Below are positions 14,392 through 21,937 of a stretch of 22,364 nucleotides of DNA, piece after piece. The DNA lies in contig CAZXCK010000070.1 of the NCBI GenBank assembly GCA_964639225.1, positions 1 through 22,364 of the forward strand. The letters run 5' to 3'. The stretch's first letter is position 1. Each line of letters opens with the position of its first letter. The DNA comes from CAZXCK01 sp964639225. Its GTDB lineage: Bacteria > Chloroflexota > Anaerolineae > Aggregatilineales > Phototrophicaceae. Position numbers and translations under genes: made by a program. Below the pieces are notes generated by a model. The model had not been told where the DNA came from. It saw only the letters and a list, made by a program, of their open reading frames with translations, and did not search any database.

Positions 14392-15900
14392 CTACATCAG
14401 GCCCTGTTCAGCGTAGCGAATCGCTGCCGCCAGCCCGCGAGCCTTGTTGACCGTCTCATCATATTCACGCGCGGGGTCGCTGTCGGCGACAATGCCCGCG
14501 CCTGCCTGAATATAAACCCGATTGCCCTGCATCACCAGCGAGCGAATGGTGATGCAGGTGTCCATCGAACCATCGTAGCTGAAGTAACCCACCGCGCCGC
14601 CGTAAGTCACCCGGCGGCTGTCCTCCAGCTCGTCGATGATCTCCATCGCCCGCACTTTCGGCGCTCCACTCAGTGTACCCGCCGGGAACGTCGCCCGGAA
14701 CAGGTCGAAGGCGTCCAGGCCGTCACGCAGGCGGCCATCCACCTGGCTGACGATGTGCATCACATGCGAGTACCGCTCGATGTTCATCATGTCACTGACT
14801 TTGACCGTGCCATAATCACAGACTCGCCCCAGGTCGTTGCGGCCCAGGTCCACCAGCATGACGTGCTCGGCGCGCTCTTTGGGGTCGGCCAGCAGCTCGG
14901 CTTCCAGCGCGCGATCCTCAGCGTCATCCGCGCCGCGTTTGCGCGTACCGGCCAGCGGGCGCGTGGTGGCGATTCCGTCCTCCAAACGGACCATCATCTC
15001 CGGCGACGCGCCCATCAGCGTAAAATCCTCACCGAAGCGCAGGAAAAACATATACGGCGACGGGTTGAGCGCCCGCACCGCCCGGTAGATCGTCAGCGGG
15101 GCCGCGTGAGTCTCGCGCGTGAAGCGCTGCGACAGCACAATCTGGAAAGCGTCGCCAGCGGCGATATATTCCTTGGCCGCCTCGACCATCGACTCGAACG
15201 TGTGACGCGGTACATTCGATTGCAGCTCGGACTCCGCCGGTGGCGATGTCGGCATATCGACCGGCGGCAGCGGACGTCCCAGCGACGCCACCACCTGATC
15301 GATACGGCGCACCGCGTCCTGATAAGCGGCGTCAGGATCGCCGGTGTTGTGCGCATTCGCCAGCACGATAAGCTGATGCTTGGCGTGGTCGAAGATGACC
15401 AGCGTATCCGGCAGTAGAAAAGCGGCGTCGGGTACGTCCAGGTCTTTGACCGTCGTCTCCGGCAGGCGCTCGAAGAAGCGCACCACGTCATAACCGATGT
15501 ACCCCACCGCGCCGCCCACAAAGCGCGGCAGACCGTCCACCTGCACCGGCTGCACCCGTTCGAACTCGCGCCGCAGCCAGTCGAGCGGGTCTTCGCCCGC
15601 CGCCAGCATGAACGACTCCGACAGCCCGTTGACCGTCTTTTGCACGGTGTCGCCGTCGAACACCAGCATCCCGCGCGGATTCACGCCCAGGAACGAATAA
15701 CGCCCCACATGCTCGCCGCCCTCGACGCTCTCCAGCAGAAACGACACCTGCCCGCTTTGCGCCAGCTTCATATAGACCGATACCGGCGTCTCCAGGTCGG
15801 CCAGCAGACGGCGATAAACCGGCACCAGATCGCCCTGCTGGAACAACTCCGGCATGTCCTCGCGCGCCGGGGTAATGTCTGACCGAATTCTCGCTACCAT
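14392..15900 (-). CDS. trpE: Anthranilate synthase component I
   Basis: Converts chorismate, with ammonia from TrpG, to anthranilate, the first tryptophan-specific step. The 502 residues have an N-terminal regulatory domain containing LLES (55-58), the segment that binds tryptophan in feedback-inhibited enzymes, then the chorismate-binding domain with DAFQIVLSQRF, GASPEMMVRLE, TRPLAGTRKRG, LVDLGRNDLGRV, FPAGTLSGAPKVRAMEIIDELE and GYFSYDGSMDTCITIRS. The ATG at 15900 has GGAGGAG 9 nt upstream. It is the first gene after the T-box leader, so expression should respond to uncharged tRNA-Trp in addition to feedback on the enzyme. Confidence 0.97.
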   Translation of the reverse strand: MVARIRSDITPAREDMPELFQQGDLVPVYRRLLADLETPVSVYMKLAQSGQVSFLLESVEGGEHVGRYSFLGVNPRGMLVFDGDTVQKTVNGLSESFMLAAGEDPLDWLRREFERVQPVQVDGLPRFVGGAVGYIGYDVVRFFERLPETTVKDLDVPDAAFLLPDTLVIFDHAKHQLIVLANAHNTGDPDAAYQDAVRRIDQVVASLGRPLPPVDMPTSPPAESELQSNVPRHTFESMVEAAKEYIAAGDAFQIVLSQRFTRETHAAPLTIYRAVRALNPSPYMFFLRFGEDFTLMGASPEMMVRLEDGIATTRPLAGTRKRGADDAEDRALEAELLADPKERAEHVMLVDLGRNDLGRVCDYGTVKVSDMMNIERYSHVMHIVSQVDGRLRDGLDAFDLFRATFPAGTLSGAPKVRAMEIIDELEDSRRVTYGGAVGYFSYDGSMDTCITIRSLVMQGNRVYIQAGAGIVADSDPAREYDETVNKARGLAAAIRYAEQGLM

Positions 15901-15924
15901 CGCGTCTCACTCCTCCAGGGAAAT

Positions 15925-15958
15925 AAAAAACCCCACTCATCCTCAAGGACGAGAGGGG
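15925..15958 (-). terminator. T-box-controlled intrinsic terminator before trpE
   Basis: Minus strand: a 12-pair stem with one U-U mismatch (arms CCCCTCTCGTCC and GGATGAGTGGGG, loop TTGA), followed by six T. Its 5' side begins just after the T-box sequence at 15964-15977. It ends 24 nt before the trpE start and should form when tRNA-Trp is charged. Confidence 0.9.
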
Positions 15959-16215
15959 AATCTCGCGGTGCCACCTTGATTCCGGCACAGGCCAGCGCAC
16001 AACGCGGACCAGACCGGCTCTCAGACCGGTACGGGCGGCCAGTCAGCCAGCCGATACCGTGCGCCATGATAACGGGGCGCTTGCCGGTGTGAGCTACGCA
16101 GGCGCTTAACGCCCTTCACCCACACGACTCCCTGGGCCATTCCGCGTTCCCGTGTGTACCGCCTTCCCAGCTACCGGCGGCTCTCTGAACACCGTTTGAG
16201 CGCGTACTATTCCAG
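15925..16215 (-). ncRNA. Tryptophan T-box riboswitch leader of trpE
   Basis: Reading the minus strand: GGAATAGTA near 16210, stem I with the AGAGAG bulge followed by a CCGCC/GGCGG hairpin with loop motif GCTGGGAA, a specifier region GGAAUGGCC with UGG (Trp) at 16137-16139, and the T-box core AAGGTGGCACCGCG at 15964-15977, then the terminator. A base helix ACGCG-CUC / GAG-U-CGUGU closes the stem so that UGG falls in the internal loop. The core UGGC can pair with a tRNA end of G73-CCA; bacterial tRNA-Trp carries G73. Known T-boxes bind uncharged tRNA and switch to an antiterminator, so trpE and the genes after it should be induced by Trp starvation. Helices were paired by eye. Confidence 0.92.
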
Positions 16216-16247
16216 ATCAACGTCGTTTGTCATATTCAGATGCGCTT

Positions 16248-16276
16248 ATGCTAGCGTTAAAGTCAAACGCTGTCAA
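16248..16276 (-). promoter_or_regulatory. Promoter of the trp unit (proximal)
   Basis: Minus strand: perfect TTGACA (16271-16276), 17-nt spacer, TAGCAT (16248-16253, 4/6). The predicted start near 16241 lies about 30 nt before the first T-box helix, as expected for a T-box transcript. Confidence 0.7.
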
Positions 16277-16354
16277 GCAGATTCCAAAGGGTGCATCCGG
16301 GTTTGGGGGCAAACCTGCCTCGTCAAATCACAGGTAGACCATATGTTCTATATT

Positions 16355-16384
16355 ATGATAGTATAGAAACGTTACTGCTGTCAA
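16355..16384 (-). promoter_or_regulatory. Possible distal minus-strand promoter
   Basis: Minus strand: TTGACA (16379-16384), 18-nt spacer, TATCAT (16355-16360, 5/6). It lies in an AT-rich patch about 100 nt upstream of the proximal promoter and would add about 100 nt to the leader. It may serve as a second trp promoter. Confidence 0.45.
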
Positions 16385-16427
16385 GTAACTGAACCATCGT
16401 TCGCTGGAAGCATATGGAGGTTGAATC

Positions 16428-16868
16428 ATGACCGAAAACAAGACAAAACCCACGTCCCAGAGTGTACAGGCATTTATCGACACGATCGAAGATGACCGCA
16501 AGCGCGCCGACAGCGTCGCCCTGGTTGAGATCATGCGCGAAATCAGCGGGCACGAGCCTCAGATGTGGGGCACGTCGATTATCGGCTTCGGCAGCTACCA
16601 CTACAAATACGCCAGTGGCCGCGAAGGCGATTCCATGCGCATCGGGTTTTCGCCGCGCAAAGCTGCCATCACACTGTATCTCATGGGCATGTATATGTAC
16701 AACGATGATGCCGAGCGCGACAGCCTGTTTGATCGCCTGGGCAAGCATAAAATGGGCAAAGGCTGCCTGTATATCAAGCGGCTGGACGATGTCGATGTCG
16801 ATGCGCTGAAGGCTATTATTCAGCGCGCACTGGAGCAGCTTCGCGCGCAGTATCCTCCCGAACAATAA
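16428..16868 (+). CDS. DUF1801 (YdhG-like) domain protein
   Basis: A 146-residue soluble protein of the DUF1801 family. It has SVQAFIDTIEDDRKRADSV at the start, then MREISGHEPQMWGTSIIGFG, YHYKYASGREGD, IGFSPRKAAITLYLM, and a C-terminal GKGCLYIKRLDDVDVDALKAII. The family fold is known but its role is not, so no function is assigned. The ATG at 16428 has a strong GGAGG 7 nt upstream. It diverges from the trp unit, sharing the 527-nt intergenic region, and has no close partner; the next gene begins 136 nt later. Confidence 0.85.
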   Translation: MTENKTKPTSQSVQAFIDTIEDDRKRADSVALVEIMREISGHEPQMWGTSIIGFGSYHYKYASGREGDSMRIGFSPRKAAITLYLMGMYMYNDDAERDSLFDRLGKHKMGKGCLYIKRLDDVDVDALKAIIQRALEQLRAQYPPEQ

Positions 16869-16888
16869 AGGGAGACCCGACCCTAACA

Positions 16889-16925
16889 AATCTGATACCG
16901 GTGTGCGTAGCCGCATCATCAGATT
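16889..16925. repeat. Inverted repeat after the DUF1801 gene
   Basis: A perfect 8-bp inverted repeat, AATCTGAT (16889-16896) and ATCAGATT (16918-16925), with a small TGCG/CGCA hairpin inside the loop. It begins 20 nt after the stop codon. There is no T-run on the plus-strand side, so it is not a textbook terminator; it may stabilise the 3' end or be a protein site. Confidence 0.4.
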
Positions 16926-16965
16926 CACGCCCACTATGAAACGGCCCCAGCCCGGCGTTATCGGT

Positions 16966-16971
16966 TATAAT
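16966..16971 (+). promoter_or_regulatory. Possible -10 element of the membrane-protein/polX/ligA unit
   Basis: A perfect TATAAT 33 nt before the small membrane-protein start. No good -35 is seen at 16-18 nt upstream (the region reads CGGCCC-like), so an activator or chance match is possible. Confidence 0.35.
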
Positions 16972-17004
16972 AGGCGCGAACGGACCGACAACCGGGATAC
17001 CCGC

Positions 17005-17247
17005 ATGACCCTGTTACTGGCCGCCGCCGCGCTGGCCTACGCCATTTTCGCCATCGTCACCGGGCTGCGCCACCTGCTCGATAAGGACTGGGCCTGGCAG
17101 CAGGAACAGAATCGCGTGCGCCGCGCTGGACTGGACCCCCACCGCTTTCGTCGCGACCACGAATGGCTGTGGTGGCAGAATTTGCGCGGCGTGGTTTTCG
17201 TCAGCGCCGGGGTGATTCTGCTGGGCGGGGTTGTCATGCTGCTGTAG
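17005..17247 (+). CDS. Small two-helix membrane protein
   Basis: An 80-residue protein not recognised as any named family. Residues 1-20 and 62-80 are strongly hydrophobic and probably span the membrane. The middle 40 residues are polar and basic, with a Trp-rich HEWLWWQN segment just before the second helix. By the positive-inside rule the Arg-rich middle probably faces the cytoplasm. The frame is open further upstream, but the ATG at 17005 starts directly at the hydrophobic helix and lies after a TATAAT. The ribosome-binding site is weak. It precedes polX by 57 nt with no promoter seen between them, so it may be the first gene of that unit. Confidence 0.55.
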   Translation: MTLLLAAAALAYAIFAIVTGLRHLLDKDWAWQQEQNRVRRAGLDPHRFRRDHEWLWWQNLRGVVFVSAGVILLGGVVMLL

Positions 17248-17304
17248 CAGCCCTGGCTGTCAACAGCCGATTTGCTCGATACCAACCATGAAGGGAAACG
17301 CGCC

Positions 17305-19071
17305 TTGAGCCTTTCCAACCGTGACATAGCCGACATCTTCGACCGCGTGGCCGACCTGCTCGAAATACGCGGCGATGTCATCCACCGCGTCCTGTCATAC
17401 CGCCGCGCCGCCGAGACCGTGCGCGATCTGCCCCGCGACATGCGCGCCATTGCCGCCGAGGGCGACCTGACCGACCTGCCCCACATCGGCAAAACGCTCG
17501 CCGAGAAAATCGACGAGATGCTGACAACCGGTAAGCTTGAATTCTACGAAAAGCTCACAGCGGAGATTCCGCCCGGCCTGGTCGATATCATGCACATCAA
17601 CGGCGTCGGCCCCAAAAAAGCGAAGCTGTTCTGGCAGGAACTGAATATCACCAACATCGATATGCTGGAAAACGCCGCCCGCACCGGCAAACTGGCCGGC
17701 CTCAAGGGCATGGGCAAAAAGAGCGAGCAGAAAATCCTGGACGGCATCGAATCCCTCGCGCGCCAGACCGGGCGCACGCCGCTGGGCCTGGCCCTGCCCG
17801 CCGCTCAGGCCATCCTGGACAGGCTCAAAGGGCTGCCCGGCGTCGTCGAAGGCGAGATCGCCGGCAGCATCCGCCGCGCCCGCCCCACCATCGGCGACAT
17901 CGACCTGCTGGTCGCCGTCACCAGCATGAAAGACGCGCCGCCCGTCATGGAAGCCTTCGTCAGCATGGAGAACGTCGCCCGCGTGCTGGGGCATGGCACA
18001 ACCAAAAGCTCGGTGGAACTGCTCAACGGCCTGCAGGTCGATCTGCGCGTGCTGGAAAAAGCCCGCTGGGGCACCGCCCTCAGCTATTTCACCGGCAGCG
18101 TCAACCACAACGTGCGCCTGCGCCAGCTCGCCCTGGATCGCGGCCTCAGCCTCAACGAACACGCCTTCAGCCCGGTAGATGACAACGACGAAATCATCCC
18201 CAACATCGATAAAATCCTGTGCGACACCGAAGCGAAACTCTACGAGACGCTCGGCCTGCCCTGGATTCCGCCCGAAATCCGCGAGGACACCGGCGAAATC
18301 GAGGCCGCCCAGCGCGATGACCTGCCCCGGCTCATCACACTGGATGACATCCAGGCCGACCTGCACATGCACAGCACCTACAGCGACGGCAAAAACACCA
18401 TCCGCGAGATGGCCGAAGCCGCCCGCGCGCGCGGCCTCAAATACATTGTCATCACCGACCACTCAGCCTATTCAGCCATCGCCAACGGACTCAGCGCCGA
18501 GCGCCTGCTCAAACAACAGGAAGAAGTACGCCGCGTCAACGACGAGATGGGCGACAGCCTCACCGTCCTGCACGGCGTCGAAATGGACATCCGCGCCGAC
18601 GGCACCCTCGACCTGGATGACGACGTGCTGCAAAAGCTGGATTTTGTCATCGCCTCGCTGCACATGAGCCTGCGCCAGGACCGCGAGCAGATCACCCGCC
18701 GCCTGCTGAACGCCATCCACAACCCCCACGTGGATCTGATCGGCCATCCCTTAGCCCAGTACATCCCGGACCGCGACCCGGTCGACGCCGACCTCGATGC
18801 CGTCTTCGCCGCCGCCAGAGAGCACCAGACCGCCCTGGAGATCAACAGCAATCCCTATCGCCTCGACCTCGAAGCGCAGTACGCCCGCCGCGCCGTCGAG
18901 ATGGGCATCCCCATAGCCATTGACACCGACGCCCACCACATCGACCAGCTCGCGCAGATTCACTACGGCGTCCGCACCGCCCGGCGCGGCTGGGTCACCG
19001 CCGAATCCGTGCTCAACACCTGGCCGCTGCAGCGTTTTCTGAAGTGGGTGCAAAAGCGAGAAAAAGTCTGA
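17305..19071 (+). CDS. polX: DNA polymerase X family (polymerase/3'-5' exonuclease PolX)
   Basis: Gap-filling repair polymerase with a C-terminal PHP nuclease domain, acting in base-excision repair. The 588 residues comprise an N-terminal 8-kDa-like and helix-hairpin-helix region (LPHIGKTLAEKI, INGVGPKKAKLF, LKGMGKKSEQKI), the nucleotidyltransferase site GSIRRARPTIGDIDLLV (from about 188; Asp198, Asp200) and the third Asp in GLQVDLRVL (Asp246). The PHP domain starts at about 352 with DLHMHSTYSDGK, then ITDHS, HGVEMDI, FVIASLH, LIGHPL, EINSNPYRLD and IDTDAHH, a complete metal-binding set. The TTG at 17305 is chosen because GAAGGGAA sits about 9 nt upstream; TTG at 17272 is the alternative. The stop overlaps the next start as TGATG. 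Confidence 0.95.
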   Translation: MSLSNRDIADIFDRVADLLEIRGDVIHRVLSYRRAAETVRDLPRDMRAIAAEGDLTDLPHIGKTLAEKIDEMLTTGKLEFYEKLTAEIPPGLVDIMHINGVGPKKAKLFWQELNITNIDMLENAARTGKLAGLKGMGKKSEQKILDGIESLARQTGRTPLGLALPAAQAILDRLKGLPGVVEGEIAGSIRRARPTIGDIDLLVAVTSMKDAPPVMEAFVSMENVARVLGHGTTKSSVELLNGLQVDLRVLEKARWGTALSYFTGSVNHNVRLRQLALDRGLSLNEHAFSPVDDNDEIIPNIDKILCDTEAKLYETLGLPWIPPEIREDTGEIEAAQRDDLPRLITLDDIQADLHMHSTYSDGKNTIREMAEAARARGLKYIVITDHSAYSAIANGLSAERLLKQQEEVRRVNDEMGDSLTVLHGVEMDIRADGTLDLDDDVLQKLDFVIASLHMSLRQDREQITRRLLNAIHNPHVDLIGHPLAQYIPDRDPVDADLDAVFAAAREHQTALEINSNPYRLDLEAQYARRAVEMGIPIAIDTDAHHIDQLAQIHYGVRTARRGWVTAESVLNTWPLQRFLKWVQKREKV

Positions 19072-19832
19072 TGAGCGAACATCCACCCGACCCCAACCTC
19101 GACGACACCGATCACGGCCTGGACCGCACCCGCGCCACCGGCGACCGCACGCGCGGCATCCCGCCGGTGACGCGCGTCGGACCGGCCCAGCCGCCGCCCC
19201 CGCCGCCGCGCCGATCTGCTGCGCCGCCTGCCAGAGCCACCCCCCGCCGGGGACGCGCTCGCAGCCGCCGCGACAGCGGCCTGTATCTGCCATTGTGGTC
19301 GCTGGCGCTGGTGCTGGTCATCGTCATGGCGACGGTGGCCGGGTTGGTGCTGCTGGTCCTCAGCATCGGCGGCAACGAAGCCCCGGAAGCGCCGCCGGTG
19401 GTCATCGTCAGTTCGCCGGTCCCCACCGACCGACCGGCAGGCTTCGCCGCCTCGCCCGCCACACCGACCATCCCCCCGGAACTGGACCCTATCAGCGGCG
19501 GCAGCGCGCCCCCGTCCGTGCCACCGCTGCGCATGGACGGCCCGACTCTGCCCGCCGTCGAGTTCACCGCCACACCGATGACCATCATCGTAGGTCGGCA
19601 GGTGCGCGTGATCGACGTCGGCGCGCAGCAGCTCAATGTGCGTGACGCCCCAGGAGTCACCGGCTCGACCGTCGTTTTCCGCGCCGAGGAAGAGAGCACC
19701 TTTAACGTAATCGGCGGGCCGCAGCAGGCCGACGGCCTCACCTGGTGGCAGATTGAAGACCCCTTCAACCTGACGCGCACCGGCTGGGCCGCCTCCAACT
19801 ACCTGCAGGCCATCGCCGACGACAACGCCTGA
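19071..19832 (+). CDS. Single-pass membrane protein with extracytoplasmic SH3-type domain
   Basis: A 253-residue protein. Residues 1-70 are polar, with a proline run (41-46) and an Arg-rich stretch (59-67), probably cytoplasmic. A single hydrophobic helix spans about 73-99. A Pro/Ala/Thr-rich linker follows, and about residues 180-248 form a bacterial SH3-like domain (QQLNVRDAPGVTGSTVV, then TWWQIEDP, TGWAASNYLQ). Such domains usually bind peptidoglycan or other wall components. The ATG overlaps the polX stop, and ligA starts 19 nt after it, so it is cotranslated with two DNA-repair enzymes. The reason for that association is not evident. Confidence 0.8.
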   Translation: MSEHPPDPNLDDTDHGLDRTRATGDRTRGIPPVTRVGPAQPPPPPPRRSAAPPARATPRRGRARSRRDSGLYLPLWSLALVLVIVMATVAGLVLLVLSIGGNEAPEAPPVVIVSSPVPTDRPAGFAASPATPTIPPELDPISGGSAPPSVPPLRMDGPTLPAVEFTATPMTIIVGRQVRVIDVGAQQLNVRDAPGVTGSTVVFRAEEESTFNVIGGPQQADGLTWWQIEDPFNLTRTGWAASNYLQAIADDNA

Positions 19833-19851
19833 TCGAAGGAGTCCCGACCCG

Positions 19852-21888
19852 ATGACCGACAACGCCGCCCGCGCCGCCGAACTGCGCGACCAGATCAACT
19901 ACCACAACTATCGCTATCACGTCCTCAGCGACCCGGTAGTAACCGATGCCGAGTTCGACGCGCTCTACCGCGAACTCGTCGCGCTGGAACAGGCCCACCC
20001 GGAACTCATCACGCCCGACTCGCCCACCCAGCGCGCCGGCAGCGACCTCAGCGAGGACTTCCCCAAAGTCGCGCATCCCGCGCCCATCCTCAGCCTGAGC
20101 AACGCCTTCAGCGACGATGACCTGCGCGCCTGGGAGGAGCGCAATCTGCGCCTGCTGCCCAGCGGCACCCAGCTCGATTACACGCTGGACCCCAAACTCG
20201 ACGGTCTGACCATCGTCATCACCTACGAGGACGGCGTGCTCACCCGCGCCGCCACGCGCGGCAACGGTCGCCTCGGCGACGACGTGACGGCCAACGTGCG
20301 CACCATCCGCACCATTCCGCTGCGCATCCCCGCCACGCCAGACGGCCCCCAGCCGCCGACCCGGCTCGTCGTGCGCGGCGAGGTGCTGTTCCTCAAACAC
20401 GACTTTGAGTCGCTTAACCAGCGCCAGGACGAGGCCGGCCTGCCGCGCTACGTCAACGCGCGCAACACGGCTTCCGGCACGCTCAAGCAGAAGGACTCGC
20501 GCATCACCGCCAGCCGACCGCTGACCGCCTACATCTACGATGTCGTCGCCCACAGCGGCACCACCGCCGACGGCGGCTCGTTCGTGTTGGATAAACAGTG
20601 GGATATGCTCGAATACCTGCGGGATTCCGGCTTCTATATCCCACCTGAAGCGGCGTATTATCCCACACTAACCCACATTATCCAGCAGATTCCCACGTGG
20701 GAAAACCAGCGGAACGCGCTGGATTTCGAGATCGACGGGCTGGTGCTCAAGGTCAACAACCGCCGCATCGCCGCCGAATTAGGCGTCGTCGGCAAAGACC
20801 CGCGCGGAGCCATCGCCTACAAGTTCCCGGCGCAGGAAGCCAGCACAAAGCTGATCGGCGTGACGGTCAACGTAGGCCGCACCGGCAAAATCACGCCGAC
20901 CGCCCAGCTAGAGCCAGTTTTTATCTCCGGCGTGACGGTCGTCAACGCCACCCTGCACAATTACACGCTGGTCGAGGCGCTCGATATTCGCCTGGGCGAT
21001 CAGGTGGTCGTCAAACGCTCCGGCGATGTCATCCCTTATGTCATCGGCCCGGTGACCGCCGCCCGCACCGGCGGCGAGACGCCCATCCGGCCACCGGAAC
21101 GCTGCCCCTTCTGCGATACGCCCATTGTGCAGCCGGAAGGCGCCGTCGATCACATCTGCCCCAACCTCACCTGCCCGGAGCGCGTGTTCCGCAGCATCGA
21201 GTTTTTCGTTTCACGCGGGGCGATGGACATCGAAGGCTTAGGCCCGCAGACCGTCAAAACGCTCATCGACACCGGCCTCATCCGCACCGAAGCCGACCTC
21301 TTCTCGCTGCCCGCCGAACCCCTGCTGGCGATGGAAGGCTTCGGCCAGAAGCGTGTCGATAATCTGCTGGCGTCCATCGAACGCGCCCGCCAGCGTCCGC
21401 TGTGGCAGTTGCTAGCCTCGCTGGGCATCGACGGAGTCGGCAGCACTGTCGCCGAACTGCTGGCCGGTCACTTCCACTCCATCGACGCCCTGCAGAACGC
21501 CAGCGCCGACGAAATCCAGGCGCTGGACGGCATCGGCCCCATCCTGGCGCAGAACATCCGCGACTGGTTCGACAGCCAGACCAACCAGCACCTGCTGGAT
21601 GAACTGCGCGCGGCAGGCGTCAACATGCGCGCCGAAAAACAGGCCGCCGCTGGCGATCAACTGGCCGGGCTGACGTTCGTCCTCACCGGCACGCTGCCCA
21701 GCCTCACCCGCGACGAAGCCAGCGATCTCATCAAGGCGCACGGCGGCAAAGTCACGTCCAGCGTCAGCAAAAAGACCGATTACGTGCTGGTGGGCGATTC
21801 GCCGGGCAGCAAAGCCGAAAAAGCCGCCAACCTCGGGGTTCCCATCATCAGCGAGGACGAACTCAGAACAATGATCGGCGCACATTAA
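19852..21888 (+). CDS. ligA: NAD+-dependent DNA ligase
   Basis: Seals nicks using NAD+ in replication and repair. The 678 residues have full LigA length and order: domain Ia (YHNYRYHVLSDPVVTDAEFD), the adenylation domain with nucleotidyl Lys115 in DPKLDG, RGEV, LDFEIDGLVLKVN, the OB domain (AYKFPA, VGRTGKITP), a Cys4 zinc finger from CPFC to CPNLTC, helix-hairpin-helix repeats and a C-terminal BRCT domain (LAGLTFVLTGTLPSLTRDEA). Oddities: residue 113 is Asp where E. coli and most LigA have Glu, RGDG reads RGNG (Asn138), and the usual NPRN reads NARN. All other catalytic residues are intact, so it is probably active. The ATG has GAAGGAG about 10 nt upstream. Confidence 0.97.
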   Translation: MTDNAARAAELRDQINYHNYRYHVLSDPVVTDAEFDALYRELVALEQAHPELITPDSPTQRAGSDLSEDFPKVAHPAPILSLSNAFSDDDLRAWEERNLRLLPSGTQLDYTLDPKLDGLTIVITYEDGVLTRAATRGNGRLGDDVTANVRTIRTIPLRIPATPDGPQPPTRLVVRGEVLFLKHDFESLNQRQDEAGLPRYVNARNTASGTLKQKDSRITASRPLTAYIYDVVAHSGTTADGGSFVLDKQWDMLEYLRDSGFYIPPEAAYYPTLTHIIQQIPTWENQRNALDFEIDGLVLKVNNRRIAAELGVVGKDPRGAIAYKFPAQEASTKLIGVTVNVGRTGKITPTAQLEPVFISGVTVVNATLHNYTLVEALDIRLGDQVVVKRSGDVIPYVIGPVTAARTGGETPIRPPERCPFCDTPIVQPEGAVDHICPNLTCPERVFRSIEFFVSRGAMDIEGLGPQTVKTLIDTGLIRTEADLFSLPAEPLLAMEGFGQKRVDNLLASIERARQRPLWQLLASLGIDGVGSTVAELLAGHFHSIDALQNASADEIQALDGIGPILAQNIRDWFDSQTNQHLLDELRAAGVNMRAEKQAAAGDQLAGLTFVLTGTLPSLTRDEASDLIKAHGGKVTSSVSKKTDYVLVGDSPGSKAEKAANLGVPIISEDELRTMIGAH

Positions 21889-21937
21889 ATGCGAACACAC
21901 AGTCCACGTACCATAAGTGCCATCACAACACCACGTA

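Noticed and set aside
16353..16934. Minus-strand frame opposite the DUF1801 gene
   Set aside because: It has no recognisable motif and the plus-strand gene has a strong ribosome-binding site and family match.
17395..18462. 355-codon minus-strand frame opposite polX
   Set aside because: Low-complexity Ala/Gly/Val/Asp composition typical of antisense shadows, and the plus-strand PolX has complete catalytic motifs here.
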